This document shows, one piece after another, positions 33,842 to 41,374 of a DNA stretch of 64,000 nt. Every line of letters begins with the position of its first letter. The first letter of the stretch is position 1. The notes below the pieces were generated by a model that ran no database searches, was not told the DNA's origin, and saw only the letters and a list, made by a program, of their open reading frames with translations. The position numbers and the translations under genes were made by a program. The DNA comes from an uncultured Bacteroidales bacterium (GTDB lineage Bacteria; Bacteroidota; Bacteroidia; Bacteroidales; UBA932): positions 62,001 to 126,000 of the forward strand of contig UQYV01000002.1 of NCBI GenBank assembly GCA_900545245.1, written 5' to 3'.

Positions 33842-34135
33842 TTACTTTACCTGTTTTTCCTTAATCCTCTTCAGCTTTTCCTTCAAGACGTCCGCGCAGT
33901 CAACGACGGCATCCTCGAAAGTTGCGGCATTTCTTTCCACGACGACATCATTTCCCGGCACCTGCACTTTCACCCAAACATTCTTGTTGTCATGCTCCGC
34001 CAACAGCGAAAGCTTCACATCAATACCGATGACCGAATCATGGAACTTAGGCAACTTTGACAATTTCTTCTTCACGAAATCCAAAAGTTTCTGATCGGCG
34101 TCAAAACGGATAGATTGAATTCTGATCTCCTCCAT
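33842..34135 (-). CDS. hpf: Ribosome hibernation-promoting factor (short HPF/RaiA type)
   Basis: The 97-residue protein has the beta-alpha-beta-beta-beta-alpha fold sequence of short HPF: IRIQSIRFDADQKLLDFVKKKLSKL, then WVKVQVPGNDVVVERNAATFEDAVVDCADVLKEKLKRIKEK. It binds the decoding centre in stationary phase. A strong Shine-Dalgarno, GAAGGAGG (34142-34149), sits 6 bases before the ATG, unusual for a phylum that rarely uses one. Confidence 0.88.
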   Translation of the reverse strand: MEEIRIQSIRFDADQKLLDFVKKKLSKLPKFHDSVIGIDVKLSLLAEHDNKNVWVKVQVPGNDVVVERNAATFEDAVVDCADVLKEKLKRIKEKQVK

Positions 34136-34141
34136 AAGTTA

Positions 34142-34149
34142 CCTCCTTC
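34142..34149 (-). promoter_or_regulatory. Strong ribosome binding site of hpf
   Basis: Minus strand GAAGGAGG, 6 bases before the hpf ATG. Most genes in this window have no clear Shine-Dalgarno. Confidence 0.7.
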
Positions 34150-34184
34150 TAAAGAATAAGTTAATTGTTATATATTGCAGGCTT

Positions 34185-35222
34185 TCAGTCAGTTTCCAAA
34201 CGCGATTCCGCTCTCGGATGAGCTGCGCCATAAACCTGTTTCAACTTTGCAATTGAGTTGTGGGTGTAAACCTGCGTCGTCGCGAGCGAGGCGTGCCCGA
34301 GCATTTCCTTTATGGAATTGAGGTCGGTGCCGCCGTCGAGCAACTCTGTCGCGAGCGTGTGTCTCAGGACATGCGGCGAACGACGTCCGGTAATCCCGGC
34401 TATCTGCGAAAGCTCGCCTTTCACAATCCTGTCGACAAGCACGGGGTAAATCCTTCTCCCGCTCCAGGTCACGAACATCGCATCCATCGCATCTCGTTTT
34501 CCTCCCGCCATTGTCTCAACTGCGTTCAAATATAGCAAAATTTCTTCACACAACGACGGAATCACAGGAATTTCTCGCATCTTGTCACCTTTTCCGCGTA
34601 TCAAGACCACCCGACGTGAAGTATCGAGGTCTCCGATATTCATCCCTATCAGCTCTCCACGACGTATTCCCAGATTCAGAAGTGTCGATATTACAGCACG
34701 TTCAAGGCGTTTTTCGTAAAGTTCGCGCGCTTGAGCCTCCGCATCCTTATTCCCCTCTGCGGCAAGTGAGAAGGCTGCACGGAAAGACTCGAGAAATTCC
34801 GGTGAGGCATAGATGTCTGTCTTTGCGAAATATTCCGACATGGAATCCTCGCGATAGAACTCCGGAAGACGCTTCGGAATCTTCGGACGTCGTACGGTCT
34901 TCATCGGGTTGGACTTGAGTTCCCCCGTGCGAACAAGCCATGTGCAGAAACTGCCGAGAACGCTCATGTGAAGATTGGTAGTCTTGGGCTGAAGTTTCTC
35001 ACCGTCAATAAGATGTACCTCGTAATCCCGAATGACCGAAGGGGTTATGGTGTCGACATCACCGACAAAGTCCGCGAACCTTCTGAGGGCGTCGGAATAT
35101 ATTTCGCAGGTACGGGCAGAAAACCTCCGTACTCCGGAAATATGAATCCGGAATGACTCGATCCATGTCTGTAATTTTGTCCTGCTCTCAGCCATATTCA
35201 AGTGTTTCTGCTGTACACTCAT
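34185..35222 (-). CDS. Tyrosine recombinase (XerC/XerD family)
   Basis: The 345-residue protein has the SAM-like core-binding domain (about 15-110) and the catalytic domain with Arg in GIRRGE (187/188), Lys211 in RGKGDK, HxxR (H284, R287 in HVLRHTLA), H310 in LGHAS and nucleophile Tyr319. A 20-30 residue insert rich in Ala and Glu lies at about 148-172. With hpf and cca around it and no mobile-element ends, it is probably a chromosomal Xer protein that resolves dimers. ATG 35222 overlaps the cca stop by 4 bases; Met10 (MAESRTKL) is an alternative. Confidence 0.88.
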   Translation of the reverse strand: MSVQQKHLNMAESRTKLQTWIESFRIHISGVRRFSARTCEIYSDALRRFADFVGDVDTITPSVIRDYEVHLIDGEKLQPKTTNLHMSVLGSFCTWLVRTGELKSNPMKTVRRPKIPKRLPEFYREDSMSEYFAKTDIYASPEFLESFRAAFSLAAEGNKDAEAQARELYEKRLERAVISTLLNLGIRRGELIGMNIGDLDTSRRVVLIRGKGDKMREIPVIPSLCEEILLYLNAVETMAGGKRDAMDAMFVTWSGRRIYPVLVDRIVKGELSQIAGITGRRSPHVLRHTLATELLDGGTDLNSIKEMLGHASLATTQVYTHNSIAKLKQVYGAAHPRAESRLETD

Positions 35223-36766
35223 TCAACGGGCGTCAGCCCCATCTGAGCGGCTTTCTGCCGCATAAGGGCGTCGGCAGCCTCGAACTCGTTGGGAATTTCG
35301 CCGTCAAGAATGGCATTTTTCACATACTCCTTAAGGATGCCTATGGTATTGCACGGCGGAATCCCGAAAACCTGCATAACATATTCCCCATTAATCGGGT
35401 TCTTGAAGTTTCGCACGGCATCCTTGGCCTCCACCTCGACCAATTTACGGCTGACGAGCTCGAAATTGGCGTGGAGACGCTCGACTTTGCGAGGGTTCTT
35501 CGAAGTTATGTCACCGTGGCACAGCAACATCAGGTCATCTATGTCGTCTCCGGCCTCAAACAGCAGCCGTCGTACCGCAGAATCCGTAACTTCCTCAGTG
35601 ACAAGTGCGATAGGACGAAGATGCAACTCCACAAGTTTCTTTACATATTCCATCTTCTCGTTCAGCGGCATCTTCAGCGACTTGAAAATCTTTGGAACCA
35701 TACGGCCCCCGACGACTTCGTGTCCATGGAATGTCCAGCCCACAGTCGGGTCGTACCGTTTGGTCGCGGCCTTGCCTATGTCGTGGAGCAGTGCCGCCCA
35801 TCTGAGCCAGACGTTCGGCTCCGTGCGAGTCTTTGCAGTCTTGTCTCCGTTTCCATCTGGCGCATAATCCTTCAGACGTCCTTCCGCAATGGCCTCGGCT
35901 TCGAGTGCCGCAACATTGTCAACTACCTGAAGCGTGTGGGCAAAATTATCCTTATGTCCATGACCTTCAACGGATTCGACTCCCTTGAGTGCTGTCAGTT
36001 GCGGAAGTATCATCTCAAGCAGTCCGGTCTCGTCCAGCAGGTAGAAGCCCATCGAAGGCGTCTGCGTCACGAGAATTTTGTTCAATTCCTCGACGATGCG
36101 CTCCTTTGAGAGGATTTCCAGGCGGCCCCGATTGCGTCTTATGGATTCGAGCGATTCGGGGACAATGGAGAACCTGTGTTCAGGAGTGGAGAGTTTGGTG
36201 GCAAAACGGATTGCACGAATCATGCGCAAAGGGTCGTCACTGTAAGTCGTGTCCGGATCGAGAGGGGTGCGGATTATTCCGGCCGCGAGGTCGCGTATTC
36301 CTCCGAAAGGATCCACCAGTGCCCCAAAGTCATCCTTCTGGAGGCTGAACGCCATCGCGTTGATCGTGAAGTCGCGGCGCAGTTGGTCTTCGCGGAGTGT
36401 GCCGTCCTCGACTATTGGCTTGCGGGATTCCCGCCGGTAGCTTTCCTTTCTCGCGCCAACGAACTCGACTTCCATGCCGTGATATTTCAGCATCGCCGTT
36501 CCGAAATTCCTGAATACAGAGACATGCACATTATAACTTTTTTGTTTCCCGTCAAAACATTCATGTTTCTCTATGTATGAAGCAACATTTTGCGCCAAAT
36601 TTATGCCACTACCTTCGACAACGATATCAATGTCCTTGTTAGGCCGTTGCAGAAAGCAGTCACGCACATATCCGCCTATCACGAACGCCCTCACGCCCAT
36701 TTCCTCCGCCACTTCAGAAACGATTCTGAAGATTTTATGATTCAGAAATTCCTTGAATTCTCCCAT
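35219..36766 (-). CDS. cca: CCA-adding tRNA nucleotidyltransferase with HD domain
   Basis: The 515-residue protein has the class II nucleotidyltransferase head FVIGGYVRDCFLQRPNKDIDIVV with DxD, RRDFTINAMAFSL, and DPDTTYSDDPLRMIRAIRFA. A C-terminal HD phosphohydrolase domain follows: WAALLHDIGKAATKRY and FHGHEVVGG. It repairs or adds the CCA end of tRNAs. The tRNA-Cys in this window encodes CCA, so for that tRNA it would act in repair. It heads the cca-xer-hpf-holA run. Confidence 0.9.
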   Translation of the reverse strand: MGEFKEFLNHKIFRIVSEVAEEMGVRAFVIGGYVRDCFLQRPNKDIDIVVEGSGINLAQNVASYIEKHECFDGKQKSYNVHVSVFRNFGTAMLKYHGMEVEFVGARKESYRRESRKPIVEDGTLREDQLRRDFTINAMAFSLQKDDFGALVDPFGGIRDLAAGIIRTPLDPDTTYSDDPLRMIRAIRFATKLSTPEHRFSIVPESLESIRRNRGRLEILSKERIVEELNKILVTQTPSMGFYLLDETGLLEMILPQLTALKGVESVEGHGHKDNFAHTLQVVDNVAALEAEAIAEGRLKDYAPDGNGDKTAKTRTEPNVWLRWAALLHDIGKAATKRYDPTVGWTFHGHEVVGGRMVPKIFKSLKMPLNEKMEYVKKLVELHLRPIALVTEEVTDSAVRRLLFEAGDDIDDLMLLCHGDITSKNPRKVERLHANFELVSRKLVEVEAKDAVRNFKNPINGEYVMQVFGIPPCNTIGILKEYVKNAILDGEIPNEFEAADALMRQKAAQMGLTPVE

Positions 36767-36785
36767 TATCTCAAATTATTCAAGT

Positions 36786-36812
36786 TTCGCAAGTATTCTA
36801 ACGTCTTGCGAA
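36786..36812. repeat. 8-base inverted repeat upstream of cca
   Basis: TTCGCAAG (36786-36793) and CTTGCGAA (36805-36812) are exact reverse complements with 11 bases between, 20 bases before the cca ATG. It could be a weak terminator for the upstream HsdR_N-like gene or an operator; no T-tract follows on the minus strand. Confidence 0.4.
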
Positions 36813-36862
36813 TATTAAACTCATCTCATTTATCAACCTCTCAAACCCCGCGCACTTTTTTC

Positions 36863-37276
36863 TTACTCTAACGTCATTTCGTCATAACGCGGAAAAGCCG
36901 TCAGCCGCGTCAGAGCATCAGCCCCGTCTTTCTTAAACCCGACGGTTCTCGTACCGTTTGTTATGAATATATACTTCACGTCCAAAGCCATATTATACCG
37001 CACCACCTGCATCAGCACGTCTCCAGTCAATTCTACATCCGGCCTCTTGCACTCCACGACCGCCAAAGGCTTCGCATCGCGTCCATACACGACAACGTCG
37101 GCCCTAAGGTTCTTGTCTCCAAGGCGGAAAGCAACCTCCGACATCATCAGATGCTCCGGCACCCCCATCGTCTGCTTCAGCACCGCATCGACAAACCACT
37201 GCCGCACCCTCTCCTCCGGTGTCAGCGCCACCATCTTCTTCCTCAGCGGATCCCATATTTCGTTACTGTTCATCAT
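36863..37276 (-). CDS. HsdR_N_2-type PD-(D/E)XK nuclease-like protein
   Basis: The 137-residue protein contains only the restriction-type nuclease fold of type I HsdR N-termini: ERVRQWFVDAVL, SEVAFRLGDKNLRADVVVYG and LAVVECKRPDVELT, which supply D...ExK, followed by YNMALDVKYIFITNGTR. No helicase, HsdM or HsdS genes are nearby, so it is not a restriction system. Stand-alone proteins like this are common Bacteroidota core genes of unknown role, perhaps in DNA repair. Confidence 0.8.
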   Translation of the reverse strand: MMNSNEIWDPLRKKMVALTPEERVRQWFVDAVLKQTMGVPEHLMMSEVAFRLGDKNLRADVVVYGRDAKPLAVVECKRPDVELTGDVLMQVVRYNMALDVKYIFITNGTRTVGFKKDGADALTRLTAFPRYDEMTLE

Positions 37277-37295
37277 AATGCCAAATGCTGCCGCG

Positions 37296-37303
37296 CAAAG
37301 TTA
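37296..37303 (-). promoter_or_regulatory. -7 element of the HsdR_N-like gene
   Basis: The minus strand reads TAACTTTG. It is only 13 bases from the plus-strand -7 element at 37317-37324, so the two divergent promoters overlap. Confidence 0.5.
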
Positions 37304-37316
37304 CAAAATAATAGTT

Positions 37317-37324
37317 TACCTTTG
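37317..37324 (+). promoter_or_regulatory. -7 element of the RluA-family gene
   Basis: TACCTTTG, 30 bases before the ATG at 37355. The -33 box is weak. Confidence 0.5.
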
Positions 37325-37354
37325 TAGCCTTATAGATAATGATAATATAGAACA

Positions 37355-38146
37355 ATGAAAAAGACGATTGATATCATATACGAGGACAAATGGCTGGTGG
37401 CGATTGACAAGCCTTCGGGGCTGATGAGCGTGGCTGGAAACAGGAAGGACGTGGAGACAGCATATATGCTTGTTAATGACTACCTTATGCATAAGTACAA
37501 CGGTCGCGTCAAGGCTCATGTTCTGCATAGGTTGGACAGGGACACTTCGGGCGTGCTGCTGTTCGCGAAGGATTTCGGAGTGAAGAGGGCGATGACAGAC
37601 AATTGGAATGAGAGGGTTGTGGAGAGGAAATATGTCGCGGTGGTTGACGGGGTTCCGGAAAACGGGAATGCGCCGAAAACGAAGACAGAGAGCAACGCCA
37701 ACGGAAACAAGGGGAAAAACGCAGGTGACGAAAGCCGGGAAAATACGGAACCGAGGCACGGGAGGATCGTGAGTTGGCTGACAGAAAATGAAAAGAACTT
37801 CATGGTCTACTCGTCACTGACGGAGAACGGCGGCGAGATGGCGGTTACTGACTGGAAGGTGCTCAAAACGGACGGAAAGAGGTCGCTCGTGGAGTTTTTG
37901 CTGGAAACAGGACGCAAGAATCAGATTCGCGTACAAGCGGCAGCGCATCTGCACTGCCCCATTCTCGGAGACGCGAAATATGGGGACGGAAAGTCGGCGC
38001 GACGCCTCTGCCTGCACGCAAAGGCACTCGGCATCGTACATCCGATAACGCATAAGGTGCTGAAAATCACCGCAAACACGCCGCGCTACTTCAACGGGCT
38101 TGTTGGAAAAGAAAACAAATGCGCAGCAGAAAGAACACGCCTGTAA
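37355..38146 (+). CDS. RluA-family RNA pseudouridine synthase
   Basis: The 263-residue enzyme has IIYEDKWLVAIDKPSGLM and HRLDRDTSGVLLFAK with catalytic Asp61, then LLETGRKNQIRVQAAAHLHCPILGDAKYG and LCLHAKALGIVHP. It has no S4 domain. A 33-residue low-complexity insert (about 102-134: PENGNAPKTK... and ESREN) interrupts the catalytic domain at a surface loop. It isomerises uridine in rRNA or tRNA; the site is unknown. Its last 61 bases overlap the 3' end of the glycosyltransferase gene on the other strand. Confidence 0.9.
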   Translation: MKKTIDIIYEDKWLVAIDKPSGLMSVAGNRKDVETAYMLVNDYLMHKYNGRVKAHVLHRLDRDTSGVLLFAKDFGVKRAMTDNWNERVVERKYVAVVDGVPENGNAPKTKTESNANGNKGKNAGDESRENTEPRHGRIVSWLTENEKNFMVYSSLTENGGEMAVTDWKVLKTDGKRSLVEFLLETGRKNQIRVQAAAHLHCPILGDAKYGDGKSARRLCLHAKALGIVHPITHKVLKITANTPRYFNGLVGKENKCAAERTRL

Positions 38147-38976
38147 AGCACGCGAAGACGTCCGACAAACGCGGCAAATGACAGCCGTCCGCGGCATCTG
38201 AGCGCAACGGCCTCGAGCATACGCGCCTTGCGGACAGTCTTTAGCTTTTTACCGGTGCTGAAGAACGGATGCTGCACGAGATATTCCGGAACATAGACCA
38301 TCCTCATGCCCGCCTTGTGGCAATCCGACAGGAACACCGTCTCTTCACCTCCCTCCGGCCAGACCTGAGAGCCAAGTCCGAAATTCTCGTCGAAACGTAT
38401 GCCACTCTTCCTGACAGGCTCATATCGGAACGCAATCTCGACTGCACTGAAGTAGACATTTCCGTACACCGGCACTTTTCTTATCTCAAACTCTTTTTCA
38501 GGATAGTCCTTGAATTCAGGCTGGCCGTCTGGAGTTGCTATGCGGAAACACAGGACGTCTGCCCAAGACCGCTCATCGAAAATCTCAATAATCCGGCTGA
38601 GCCAGGCATCGGTATACCCGATGTCGTCATCGGAAATCACGCACAACTGTTCCTTTAGGACACATGATTCAATGCATTGTGTGTCAGCCTTATGAACACT
38701 TCGCCCCGTCTCGGCTTCAAGGATCGATCCAAGGACATCGAGGCAATGGTTGCGGTTCCGGCTCAAGCCTTTTCCGACAAACGGCGAGTAAACGACATCA
38801 CTTCGTCCGCTGAATTGGAGCGAAGCATCAGCTGTCAGTCCCGGGTGTGCGGCGGCATAATCCGGAGACAGTTGGTGAGAGACGATGTAACGGACATCCG
38901 CGCGGGGCGAAAGAAATATGTTCTGAACGTCTTTGACTGATTCGTTATAACAGGATATGAGTATGTTGAGTGTCAT
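38086..38976 (-). CDS. Glycosyltransferase family 2-like protein
   Basis: The 296-residue protein starts with ILISCYNESV, has GLSRNRNHCLDV and the acidic VISDDDIGYTDAWL (a DxD-type nucleotide-sugar site), and a C-terminal segment FGLGSQVWPEGGEETVFLSDC that resembles the acceptor-side ED motif of GT2 enzymes. It probably adds a sugar to a surface polysaccharide. It overlaps the rluA-family 3' end by 61 bases, suggesting the capsule block was joined here directly. Confidence 0.8.
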   Translation of the reverse strand: MTLNILISCYNESVKDVQNIFLSPRADVRYIVSHQLSPDYAAAHPGLTADASLQFSGRSDVVYSPFVGKGLSRNRNHCLDVLGSILEAETGRSVHKADTQCIESCVLKEQLCVISDDDIGYTDAWLSRIIEIFDERSWADVLCFRIATPDGQPEFKDYPEKEFEIRKVPVYGNVYFSAVEIAFRYEPVRKSGIRFDENFGLGSQVWPEGGEETVFLSDCHKAGMRMVYVPEYLVQHPFFSTGKKLKTVRKARMLEAVALRCRGRLSFAAFVGRLRVLYRRVLSAAHLFSFPTSPLK

Positions 38977-39001
38977 TATCGTAACAAAGAAATGAAGATT
39001 T

Positions 39002-40129
39002 TCAATAGCGTTTCGGCCTTATCCGGAACGTTTCACATACGGCAGCGCTGACCTTATAGAAACTTGCGGAAAAACGGGGACTGGACAGGCGATACAAGAT
39101 CAGGTTCGGCACCTGCCCGCGGCGTAAGGAAAATATGCCTCCTGCACGGTTAAGAAGTGCATCAGCATGCATATAGTGGTAGAGACGGGATATGTTGTCC
39201 GACGTGCAAAGGCCGGTACGACGGGTCGCGAAAACTGTGAGTATCCGGCAGATAAGACGTCCGACAAGGTCCCGGTGATACAGAAGACTGACTTTCTCGC
39301 TTTGGGGAAATGCTGCCTCCATTGCGTGGATGGTCTCAGAATAAGAACCGAGGAGAAGCATAATGCGCATCAGATGCCTATCCGAGCTAAGATCTGAAGA
39401 CAGTCCTCCGGACATACCGCTACGGTAGACGTACACGCATCGCGAAACCGTCATGACGCTTCGACAGCAAATCAGACAGCGAAAGAGAAATAGCATGTCT
39501 TCACCATATGAAAGAGCGCCGTCAAACACAAGAGCGGATTCATCCAGAAACGATTTCCGAAACAGTTTTCCCCAGACAGGACGAAGGTAGGAGCCATCGT
39601 CAGAAAGGTTGTCGTCAATAAACTCGGAAAGTTCCCCACGACTATAAAGGCAATTTTGTGCGGGAGCCTCAGCGACAACAGAGCCGCCGAGGAGTCTGTA
39701 ACCGCCGATGTAGATATCAGCAGTCTCCTCCGCAGAAATGGTGGAAATCCAGTCGGAGAGGCAGTCCTTGGGCAGAATGTCATCGGCGTCGACAAATGTG
39801 ACGTAGTGGCCGGCGGCAGCGTTGATCCCTGCATTCCTTGCAGAACTGACTCCTCCGTTCGCCTTATGAATCACACTTATACGCCCATCGACAAGACTGA
39901 ATCTGTCACATATTTCCCCAGAACCGTCAGTGCTTCCGTCGTCTACCAGGATGAGTTCGCAGCTGTCAAAAAATGACGGAGAGAGTATTGAGCCCACAGT
40001 GTACTCAAGCGTGCGTACTGCGTTATAGACAGGGACGACCACGCTTATGAGAATCTCGCCCCGTCTTTTGACCTGTTCCGCTGCCGCCTCTCTGCAGTCG
40101 CAGCACTTTTTAAATTCCCCGCCCTCCAT
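39002..40129 (-). CDS. Glycosyltransferase family 2
   Basis: The 375-residue protein has the full GT2 (GT-A) core: ISVVVPVYNAVRTLEYTVGSIL, LILVDDGSTDGSGEICD, NGGVSSARNAGI and YVTFVDADDIL with DxD, then RPVWGKLFRKSFL and SYGEDMLFLFRC. It has no membrane helix. It transfers a sugar during capsule or O-antigen unit assembly on the cytoplasmic face. It is 2 bases after the pyruvyl transferase gene. Its first 25 residues are Cys- and Lys-rich (EFKKCCDCREA), and a later start is possible. Confidence 0.88.
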   Translation of the reverse strand: MEGGEFKKCCDCREAAAEQVKRRGEILISVVVPVYNAVRTLEYTVGSILSPSFFDSCELILVDDGSTDGSGEICDRFSLVDGRISVIHKANGGVSSARNAGINAAAGHYVTFVDADDILPKDCLSDWISTISAEETADIYIGGYRLLGGSVVAEAPAQNCLYSRGELSEFIDDNLSDDGSYLRPVWGKLFRKSFLDESALVFDGALSYGEDMLFLFRCLICCRSVMTVSRCVYVYRSGMSGGLSSDLSSDRHLMRIMLLLGSYSETIHAMEAAFPQSEKVSLLYHRDLVGRLICRILTVFATRRTGLCTSDNISRLYHYMHADALLNRAGGIFSLRRGQVPNLILYRLSSPRFSASFYKVSAAVCETFRIRPKRY

Positions 40130-40131
40130 AA

Positions 40132-41367
40132 TTATCTCAAGTTATTGTTTAGAAAATCAAATGCTTCAGCCCTTAGTTCAGATAGTTTGGCATCAACTTT
40201 TTCCCAGTCGATGTCCCCCTTTGGAACGTCTTCTGAAACCACAAGCCTCTCACTGAGACCAAACTGTCGAAGAAGCCATTCTATGCGGGAAAGCCCTCTG
40301 GCCTGGTTGCCGACGACGACGAATGGTCTATGGAATAGTATTGAGAACACGCAGGCGTGGAATGAATCCGTGATGACGAATGATGCCCTCGAAATGCCCG
40401 CTATCCAAGATTCGACGGAAGGCTGCACCCTTGCGCTCACCTCGCCTGTTCCGCGAGGATCTATCACAAGGAAGCGAGTGATTTCCAAATGTTCATCAAG
40501 GCTCCGGGCTTCGGAAAGGAGACATTCAATCTCATGCACACGCCCAAGCGTTTCCGGTGTCCTGTCGAGGATGTATTCAAAGACGCGGCCATTGCCGTTC
40601 AAGTCCATCCCGGTTTCGGCAGGGGTTTCTATCCGGCAACAGTTGTCCTCCACGATGGGCAGATAGTCTTCTGCAGAAAGCAAAAACGTCGGGTCCGGAA
40701 CGGTGACGGAGGCAACTCCAAGATACTTACCGGCATTCTCTACTCCGGACAATTCACGGAATGACAGCGCATTGAAACGCCCCGCCAAGCATGATGCAAG
40801 AGCAGTTTCAAACGCATTGTATTCCCAGTCATCGCTGCCGAACGACACGGCATATGCAATCCGCCTCACATCCCAACCCTGCGGTCCCGCATCGTCAGAA
40901 TACACCTTCTTCTTTGTCGCGACGCTGCAAACTCCCCTATCTTTCCAAGTGAAGTCCAGATAGGAATTCATCAGATTCCGATTATACTTCGGTCTCCAAA
41001 CCTGGTCGCTGCCGACGATAAACACGTCATAATCAGACGGTCCAATCTCATCGAATGAAGAAATATACCTTATATTCATATTTTCCCGAAAGAATCTGAT
41101 GAATTCGGCGCCGACGACATGAAACTCCCTGTTTATCCTGCGCTCACGGAATATCTCGACGTCTCCGCGCTGCAGCACATATCTCCGGAACGCCCTCGTC
41201 AGAAATTTCCGCACAGCCATGATTCCTTTTGGAGCAGGGATTATCTCATCCAACTGTATTATTTCCACGTCATTGCCCATCCTGACAAGAGCCTGTTGCA
41301 ATGCAAAGGCTTGCAGAACTCCGCCATAATTGGTGTGCAATTGTAATGTGACTATCCCAATCTTCAT
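40132..41367 (-). CDS. Polysaccharide pyruvyl transferase family protein
   Basis: The 411-residue protein has the family start KIGIVTLQLHTNYGGVLQAFALQ, VGSDQVWRPKYN, and the C-terminal RASFVITDSFHACVFSILFHRPFVVVGN typical of CsaB/WcaK-like enzymes. These add ketal pyruvate to a sugar of an exopolysaccharide. In Bacteroidales capsule loci such genes are typically next to FrhB-like genes, and here the FrhB-like part is in the preceding gene (41375-43879). Confidence 0.85.
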   Translation of the reverse strand: MKIGIVTLQLHTNYGGVLQAFALQQALVRMGNDVEIIQLDEIIPAPKGIMAVRKFLTRAFRRYVLQRGDVEIFRERRINREFHVVGAEFIRFFRENMNIRYISSFDEIGPSDYDVFIVGSDQVWRPKYNRNLMNSYLDFTWKDRGVCSVATKKKVYSDDAGPQGWDVRRIAYAVSFGSDDWEYNAFETALASCLAGRFNALSFRELSGVENAGKYLGVASVTVPDPTFLLSAEDYLPIVEDNCCRIETPAETGMDLNGNGRVFEYILDRTPETLGRVHEIECLLSEARSLDEHLEITRFLVIDPRGTGEVSARVQPSVESWIAGISRASFVITDSFHACVFSILFHRPFVVVGNQARGLSRIEWLLRQFGLSERLVVSEDVPKGDIDWEKVDAKLSELRAEAFDFLNNNLR

Positions 41368-41374
41368 AGCTTCC

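Noticed and set aside
34185..35222. Tyrosine recombinase as the integrase of a mobile element
   Set aside because: It is flanked by cca and hpf in one operon-like run, with no tRNA att site, direct repeats or cargo genes; a housekeeping Xer role fits better.
36863..37276. HsdR_N-like gene as part of a restriction-modification system
   Set aside because: There is no methyltransferase, specificity or helicase gene nearby, and only the nuclease-like domain is present.
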